Source of the DNA: Pyrinomonadaceae bacterium
GTDB taxonomy: Bacteria > Acidobacteriota > Blastocatellia > Pyrinomonadales > Pyrinomonadaceae
Assembly (NCBI GenBank): GCA_021228405.1
Contig: JAJQRF010000003.1
Coordinates: 399,581 to 463,580 of the forward strand
DNA length: 64,000 bases
Direction of reading: 5' to 3'
The translations under genes and the position numbers were made by a program. The notes beneath the pieces are model-generated. The model ran no database searches, was not told the DNA's origin, and was given only the letters and a program-made list of their open reading frames with translations. How positions within the stretch are numbered: the first letter of the stretch is position 1; every line of letters starts with the position of its first letter. This document shows positions 60,285 through 64,000 of the stretch, in pieces.

Positions 60285-61033
60285 AAAGTCACCGCCGTTT
60301 GGCTAAATAAAGTTTCTTCTCCCGTTTCCTTTTCCCTGTAAATTCCCATCAATGCGAAAATCCGGTTGACCGTCGAGATCACTTCGGGATCGGTCAAAAA
60401 TCGCGGAGTTTTCGATTCAAGCCTGATTTCTTCGACTACTCTCGTCGGTCTTGCCGAAAAAACCACGATTCTGTCCGCGAGTTGTGCCGCTTCTTCGACA
60501 TCGTGCGTGACGAGAATCGTCGTGCGCGGAAACTCCTTGAGCATCCGCACGAGTTCGGCGCGAATATTCAGTTTGGTGAGGTAATCCAACGATGAAAACG
60601 GCTCATCGAGCAAAAGAATGTCAGCTTCGTCGGCTAACGCCCGCGCCAGCTCGACGCGCTGTTTCATTCCGCCCGAAAGCTGATGCGGAAAATGCCCGGC
60701 AAAGTCCGTCAGCCCGATGATCTTCAGCATTTCCGCCGTTTTTTCCGCGCCGTCTTTACCTAAACCGAGTGCGATATTTTCGGCGACCGTAAGCCACGGA
60801 AACAGACTGCTTTGCTGATAAACCATCCGCAGATTTCCGTTGCATACGACCTCGCCGCCGTCCGCCTTGAGCGACCGCGAAAATAAATTCAAAAGCGTCG
60901 TTTTGCCGCATCCCGAAGGACCGATGATGACGACGAATTCGCCTTTTTCGACCTCGAAATTGAGGTCGGAAAAGATTTTCGTCGCGCCGAAACCGAGCGT
61001 CACGTTGTTTAAGTGAAGCAGACTATTTTTCAT
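60281..61033 (-). CDS. ABC importer ATP-binding protein (SsuB/TauB/NrtD type)
   Basis: 250 residues. Walker A GPSGCGKTT (about 38-46), Q-loop VYQQSSLF, signature LSGGMKQRVELARAL (about 128-142), Walker B DILLLDEPFSSLD (about 145-157) and H-loop VTHDVEEA. The size and order fit sulphonate, taurine, nitrate or aromatic importers, which cannot be told apart here. It overlaps the permease gene by 11 bases and its stop overlaps the start of the binding-protein gene. Confidence 0.92.
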   Translation of the reverse strand: MKNSLLHLNNVTLGFGATKIFSDLNFEVEKGEFVVIIGPSGCGKTTLLNLFSRSLKADGGEVVCNGNLRMVYQQSSLFPWLTVAENIALGLGKDGAEKTAEMLKIIGLTDFAGHFPHQLSGGMKQRVELARALADEADILLLDEPFSSLDYLTKLNIRAELVRMLKEFPRTTILVTHDVEEAAQLADRIVVFSARPTRVVEEIRLESKTPRFLTDPEVISTVNRIFALMGIYREKETGEETLFSQTAVTL

Positions 61034-61796
61034 AACTCCAACTGATCCTCGGATGTTTCGACAAACTCGTTAAAATGCGGTCGAGAATAATTCCGATAAT
61101 GCCGATCACGATCATTTCGACGATCAGCAGATCGATCCGCAAACCGTTCCGCGCATCCCAAACCGCGTAGCCGAGCCCGTCGCGTCCGGCAATCATTTCC
61201 GCCGCCACGACGATCATCCACGAAATGCCCGCCGTGACGCGCAAAGCCGTCACCAATTCGGGCAAGATCGCGGGAAAAGTGACTCTGAACAGAGTTTGCG
61301 TCGCCGTAAAATTATGGTCTTGCGCGACGCGGAAATAGATTTTCGGGATGTTCGCAATTGCCGCAACGGTCGCCAGCACGAGCGGAAATGTAACCGTGAT
61401 AAAGATTAAAAATATCGCGGGCAGATCGCCGATTCCGAACCACAGGATCGCAAACGGAATCCACGTCAGCGGTGAAAGATTTCTGAAAAAATTGACGAAT
61501 GGCAAAAACGCGCCCTGCCAAATCTTGTGATGACCGAGCCACAGCCCGAACGGAATCGCCGTCACGACTCCGAGCAAATAGCCGAGCGAAACGCGAAACA
61601 GCGAAGCGATAATGTCTTCGATCAAACGCCCGCTTTTTATTTCCTGCAAAGCCGCTTTCAAAACGGTCAGCGGCGACGGAATAAACGTCGGATTCGCACC
61701 CGAACCCGCCGCGATTAGGCTCCACACGAGCAGGATCACTGCCAGAATGACAAGAAAAAACAGGTATTCTCTTCCATTGCTCGAATTGTTCATCAT
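61023..61796 (-). CDS. ABC importer permease (SsuC/TauC type)
   Basis: 257 residues with six predicted helices. The ATP-binding-protein contact loop EAA reads GTATQTLFRVTFPAILPELVTALRVTAG-like (about 170-195 region; shown here by position), with the conserved Pro and Gly in TFPAILPELVTAL, then SWMIVVAAEMIAG. Two Met start codons are adjacent, the second (61793) equally possible. First gene of the three-gene importer operon. The 275 bases upstream to 62071 hold the terminator of the next gene and no other gene. Confidence 0.92.
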   Translation of the reverse strand: MMNNSSNGREYLFFLVILAVILLVWSLIAAGSGANPTFIPSPLTVLKAALQEIKSGRLIEDIIASLFRVSLGYLLGVVTAIPFGLWLGHHKIWQGAFLPFVNFFRNLSPLTWIPFAILWFGIGDLPAIFLIFITVTFPLVLATVAAIANIPKIYFRVAQDHNFTATQTLFRVTFPAILPELVTALRVTAGISWMIVVAAEMIAGRDGLGYAVWDARNGLRIDLLIVEMIVIGIIGIILDRILTSLSKHPRISWSYEK

Positions 61797-62021
61797 TGCA
61801 GAAGATCAGCGGCACCATTGCCCGATTCGTCGAAAAATCGAAAGATTCCCCGATCAATTTGCTAAATAAAGTCGGATCGCTTTTAAGTTTATATTAAACA
61901 ATTATCACTGAAACCTTTCAAAAGTAAAACTGCAAATTTAAGACAACACTGTAAGCGGAGCGAATATTAAAAATCAATATGTATAAGAAAAACCGGGCGG
62001 CAGAGAGAAGTTTGCAGACAA

Positions 62022-62057
62022 AAAAAGGCGGTTGGCACGTTCGCCAACCGCCTTTTT
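62022..62057 (-). terminator. Rho-independent terminator
   Basis: AAAAAGGCGGTTGGC (62022-62036) and GCCAACCGCCTTTTT (62043-62057) form a 15-bp perfect stem with a six-base loop. On the minus strand it is followed by a T tract. It ends the small exported protein gene whose stop is at 62072. Confidence 0.95.
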
Positions 62058-62071
62058 CGATGCGGAAAATC

Positions 62072-62464
62072 CTATAATTTCGTGATAATGATCTGTGCCC
62101 TGTAACCGTTCGGGTCGATGCGGACATTATTCGCAGGATACGGCGTAACTTCGCCGAGTTTGATTTCGTAATTATCGAATTTGACCGTTTTCGGTTCGAG
62201 ATTCGTGTGCAGTTCAAACGTCTGCGACTTGCCTTTGTTGTTCGTGACTTTGATGACAACCTTCGCATCACCCGCCCAAACGCAAACAGCGTCTTCGGGA
62301 CAGCGCGAATCTTCGACGGAAACGACCTTGACCGTCAATTTACTCTTGGAAAACTTCTGCTGTTTGTTGATCTTGACCGTCAACTGCTGCGAACTCTGCG
62401 CCTGTGCCGAAACGACCGTGCCGAAAACCAACGTCATCAATAATGTTAATAAAAATACTCTCAT
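62072..62464 (-). CDS. Small exported protein of unknown function
   Basis: 130 residues. Signal peptide VFLLTLLMTLVFGTVVSAQA, ribosome site GGAGAAAA before the ATG. The mature part is a beta-rich domain with SRCPEDAVCVWAGDAKVVIKV (about 54-74), a motif with two cysteines eight residues apart shared with small exported proteins in several phyla. FELHTNLEPKTVKFDNYEIKLGEVTPYPANN is another landmark. Function unknown; the CPEDAVCVWAG motif likely forms a disulphide. Standalone gene with its own terminator. Confidence 0.75.
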   Translation of the reverse strand: MRVFLLTLLMTLVFGTVVSAQAQSSQQLTVKINKQQKFSKSKLTVKVVSVEDSRCPEDAVCVWAGDAKVVIKVTNNKGKSQTFELHTNLEPKTVKFDNYEIKLGEVTPYPANNVRIDPNGYRAQIIITKL

Positions 62465-62555
62465 AAAATTTTTTCTCCTTGCCGCAAACCGAAAAACTTT
62501 TTCGATTTGCCGATGTTAGAATGTTTCAAAACCCGCAAAGTTGCAGTGTAAACCG

Positions 62556-62582
62556 AAAAAGCGGTCGCAAAACCGCCTTTTT
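62556..62582 (-). terminator. Weak hairpin with A/T flanks, possible terminator
   Basis: GCGGT (62561-62565) can pair with ACCGC about five bases on, flanked by A tract on the left, so on the minus strand the stem is followed by T residues. It lies between the PNPOx-like gene and the small exported gene. The stem is short and one flank is mismatched. Confidence 0.5.
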
Positions 62583-62612
62583 ATACACAAAAAAAGATAA
62601 CTTTACAATACT

Positions 62613-63230
62613 TTACGGAGTCAGCCATTTCATTTCCAGTTCGCCTTCCGCGTTCCACGTAAACAGCGAACGCCGATGCCCTCTTCTATCCAACTCCATA
62701 CAATCGATTTCGTCGATCGTCGAAACAACCACGACAAAATTTTCCTTGCCGTGTTCGGATTCTTCGGGTGTCGGCTTGCGGTAGTTCAGATCGTCAGGCA
62801 AACCCGTCGTCGGCTTTTTGCTTTCCTGCGTCGGTGCTTCGCCGATGTAGCAACGCCGCGAAAAAAGTTCGGTCGCCTGCCATTGTTCGTCGGTCAGTTC
62901 GTCGTTTTGATGAATGCTCGCCGTCCCTTTGATGCGCACCTGCAAACGTTCTTCGGAGTTGTAAAAAAGCCAGTAAACATTCGGATTGGCTTCGATCTGC
63001 GAAACTTTCGGCGAACCGAGATGCGAATGAAACGCGATCCGTGCGGGCTTCCGCCAAAAACGGCGAAGCACGACCGTCCGCAAGCTCGGCGCATCGCCGT
63101 CAACCGTCCCGAAAACCGGAAGATGAAACGGATGCTTGCGGTCGATCACGCCGAGATCGAGATTTCTCCAGACCTTTTTTAAGATTTCACCGTGCGAAAT
63201 ATTTTTATCCCTGATGCTTTTGTCTAACAT
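62613..63230 (-). CDS. Pyridoxamine 5'-phosphate oxidase family flavoprotein
   Basis: 205 residues. HPFHLPVFGTVDGDAPSLRTVVLRRFWRKPARIAFHSHLGSPKV (about 34-78) is the start of the FMN-binding split barrel, typical of PNPOx-like proteins, and WLFYNSEERLQVRIKGTASIHQ follows. The C-terminal PNPOx dimerisation domain is short and ends with IDCMELDRRGHRRSLFTW. Most related short proteins do not oxidise pyridoxamine phosphate; the substrate is unknown. Next to a small exported gene and upstream of it the isocitrate dehydrogenase gene. Confidence 0.82.
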   Translation of the reverse strand: MLDKSIRDKNISHGEILKKVWRNLDLGVIDRKHPFHLPVFGTVDGDAPSLRTVVLRRFWRKPARIAFHSHLGSPKVSQIEANPNVYWLFYNSEERLQVRIKGTASIHQNDELTDEQWQATELFSRRCYIGEAPTQESKKPTTGLPDDLNYRKPTPEESEHGKENFVVVVSTIDEIDCMELDRRGHRRSLFTWNAEGELEMKWLTP

Positions 63231-63247
63231 ACCAAAACTTTTCCGCC

Positions 63248-63287
63248 GATGAACAAGGAAACGAACGCGTCCGTTTCCTTGTTCATC
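63248..63287. repeat. Perfect 16-bp hairpin between isocitrate dehydrogenase and PNPOx-like gene
   Basis: GATGAACAAGGAAACG (63248-63263) pairs perfectly with CGTTTCCTTGTTCATC (63272-63287); the eight-base loop reads AACGCGTC. It follows the stop of the dehydrogenase gene (minus strand) by 12 bases, so it may be its 3'-end hairpin, though there is no T tract. Confidence 0.8.
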
Positions 63288-63298
63288 CGTGAATAATT

Positions 63299-64000
63299 TT
63301 ACGCTTTGATCTTATCGATGATCGCGTTTGCAAAGTCCGCCGATTTTGCCGTTCCGCCCAAATCCTTCGTGCGGATATTGCCTTCGGTATAAACTTCGTT
63401 CAGCGCGTTTTCGATCTTTATCGCCGCCTCGCTTTCGCCGATATGATGAAGCATCATAATGCCCGACATCAAGATCGCCGTCGGATTTGCGATTCCCTGT
63501 CCGGCAATATCCGGCGCAGAACCGTGAACCGCTTCAAACACCGCGCCTTGTTCGCCGATGTTCGACCCCGGCGCAAGTCCCAAACCGCCGATCAGCCCCG
63601 CACAAAGGTCGGAAACGATGTCGCCGTAAAGATTTTCCAGAACCATCACGTCAAACTGTTCGGGACGCATTACGAGCTGCATACAGGCATTGTCAACGAT
63701 CTTGTCGTCGGCTTCGAGTTCGGGAAAATCCTTCGCCACGTTGTAGAAACATTCGAGGAAAAGACCGTCCGAAAGTTTCATAATATTGGCTTTGTGAATC
63801 GCCGTAACCTTTTTGCGTCCGTGCGATCGGGCATATTCAAACGCATATTTTGCGATGCGCGTCGAAGCCTTTTCGGTAATGATCTTGATCGATTCGACCA
63901 CGCCCGGCACGACGACGTGCTCCAATCCGGCATATAAATCTTCCGTATTTTCACGAACGATGATGAGATCGAGTTCGGGATAGCGGCACGGAACATTCGG
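63299..64000 (-). CDS. Isocitrate/isopropylmalate dehydrogenase family protein, 5' end outside window
   Basis: The frame is open to the window edge: at least 233 residues, with the true start beyond 64000. PELDLIIVRENTEDLYAGLEH near the visible N-terminus is the isocitrate dehydrogenase segment with the substrate-binding Arg and Glu-Asn. KVTAIHKANIMKLSDGLF contains catalytic Lys. NLYGDIVSDLCAGLIGGLGLAPGSNIG has the metal-binding Asp residues, and VHGSAPDIAGQGIANP is the NAD-binding segment. NAD-dependent isocitrate dehydrogenase is the best guess (VRENTEDLYAGLEH form); isopropylmalate dehydrogenase is less likely. Confidence 0.88.
   Translation of the reverse strand, partial: PNVPCRYPELDLIIVRENTEDLYAGLEHVVVPGVVESIKIITEKASTRIAKYAFEYARSHGRKKVTAIHKANIMKLSDGLFLECFYNVAKDFPELEADDKIVDNACMQLVMRPEQFDVMVLENLYGDIVSDLCAGLIGGLGLAPGSNIGEQGAVFEAVHGSAPDIAGQGIANPTAILMSGIMMLHHIGESEAAIKIENALNEVYTEGNIRTKDLGGTAKSADFANAIIDKIKA

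Noticed and set aside
1-64000. CRISPR arrays, tRNA, rRNA, insertion sequences, integrase sites
   Set aside because: No regularly spaced direct repeats of CRISPR size, no transposase or integrase gene and no recognisable tRNA or rRNA sequence was seen.

Overview
The window looks like a chromosomal segment of a Gram-negative soil-type bacterium, most likely Acidobacteriota (Blastocatellia-like). This placement is an inference from gene content: a DUF1800 protein, FecR-domain, CHRD/VCBS-repeat and UnbV-type secreted proteins, Uma2, a FadN-type fused beta-oxidation enzyme, and an ABC-dependent (Wzm/Wzt) polysaccharide export locus. No rRNA, tRNA, CRISPR array or insertion sequence was recognised. 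Coding density is high, with most genes on the minus strand.

Layout. 1-6.1 kb is a mixed accessory region: an exported histidine phosphatase, a 21-bp-period repeat block, a visibly AT-rich type II restriction-modification module (two DNA methyltransferases around a putative PD-(D/E)xK nuclease), a lipoprotein hydrolase, an unknown protein and a VapBC-like toxin-antitoxin pair. 6.1-12.1 kb holds a FAD-linked oxidase, a CHRD/VCBS secreted protein, a dicarboxylate symporter with an unusual ~100-residue insertion, a Uma2 protein and a rhomboid protease. 12.2-22.1 kb is a surface-polysaccharide locus: three glycosyltransferases, a polytopic membrane protein, three methyltransferases, Wzm and Wzt. 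22.1-45.4 kb is mostly ordinary metabolism and stress genes (serine hydrolase, DUF1800, S9 peptidase, LarA-like, CDF transporter, FecR protein, TerC, aldo/keto reductase, free-Met-sulfoxide reductase, CrcB, PurK, YbaK, Tag, crotonase, DinB). It ends with fadN, which has a perfect FadR-type operator upstream.

The main discovery is at 47.6-58.5 kb. A compact six-gene operon encodes the complete conserved enediyne core cassette in the classical order UNBL (DUF1702), UNBV (FG-GAP/ASPIC-UnbV), UNBU (RnfD-like membrane protein), the iterative enediyne polyketide synthase PKSE (KS-AT-ACP-KR-DH-PPTase, 1913 residues) and the TEBC hot-dog thioesterase, followed by an AraC-family regulator. Two ATGA junctions couple UNBL to UNBV and PKSE to TEBC. 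None of the usual enediyne tailoring, apoprotein or self-resistance genes is visible on either side, so this is either a stripped-down pathway or one whose other genes lie elsewhere.

59.3-61.8 kb is an SsuABC/NrtABC-like importer. Its substrate-binding protein gene has an in-frame UGA at codon 50, although its translationally coupled ATG start is intact. It is a selenoprotein candidate, a nonsense mutant or a sequence error. The right end carries a small secreted protein, a PNPOx-like flavoprotein and a 5'-truncated isocitrate dehydrogenase.

Other signals are a dispersed palindrome family built on GCCCACGAAAnACACGAAA (one partial and three complete copies), several other long hairpins between genes, and two genes whose best starts are non-canonical: ATC for a His-rich CDF transporter and CTG for wzm.
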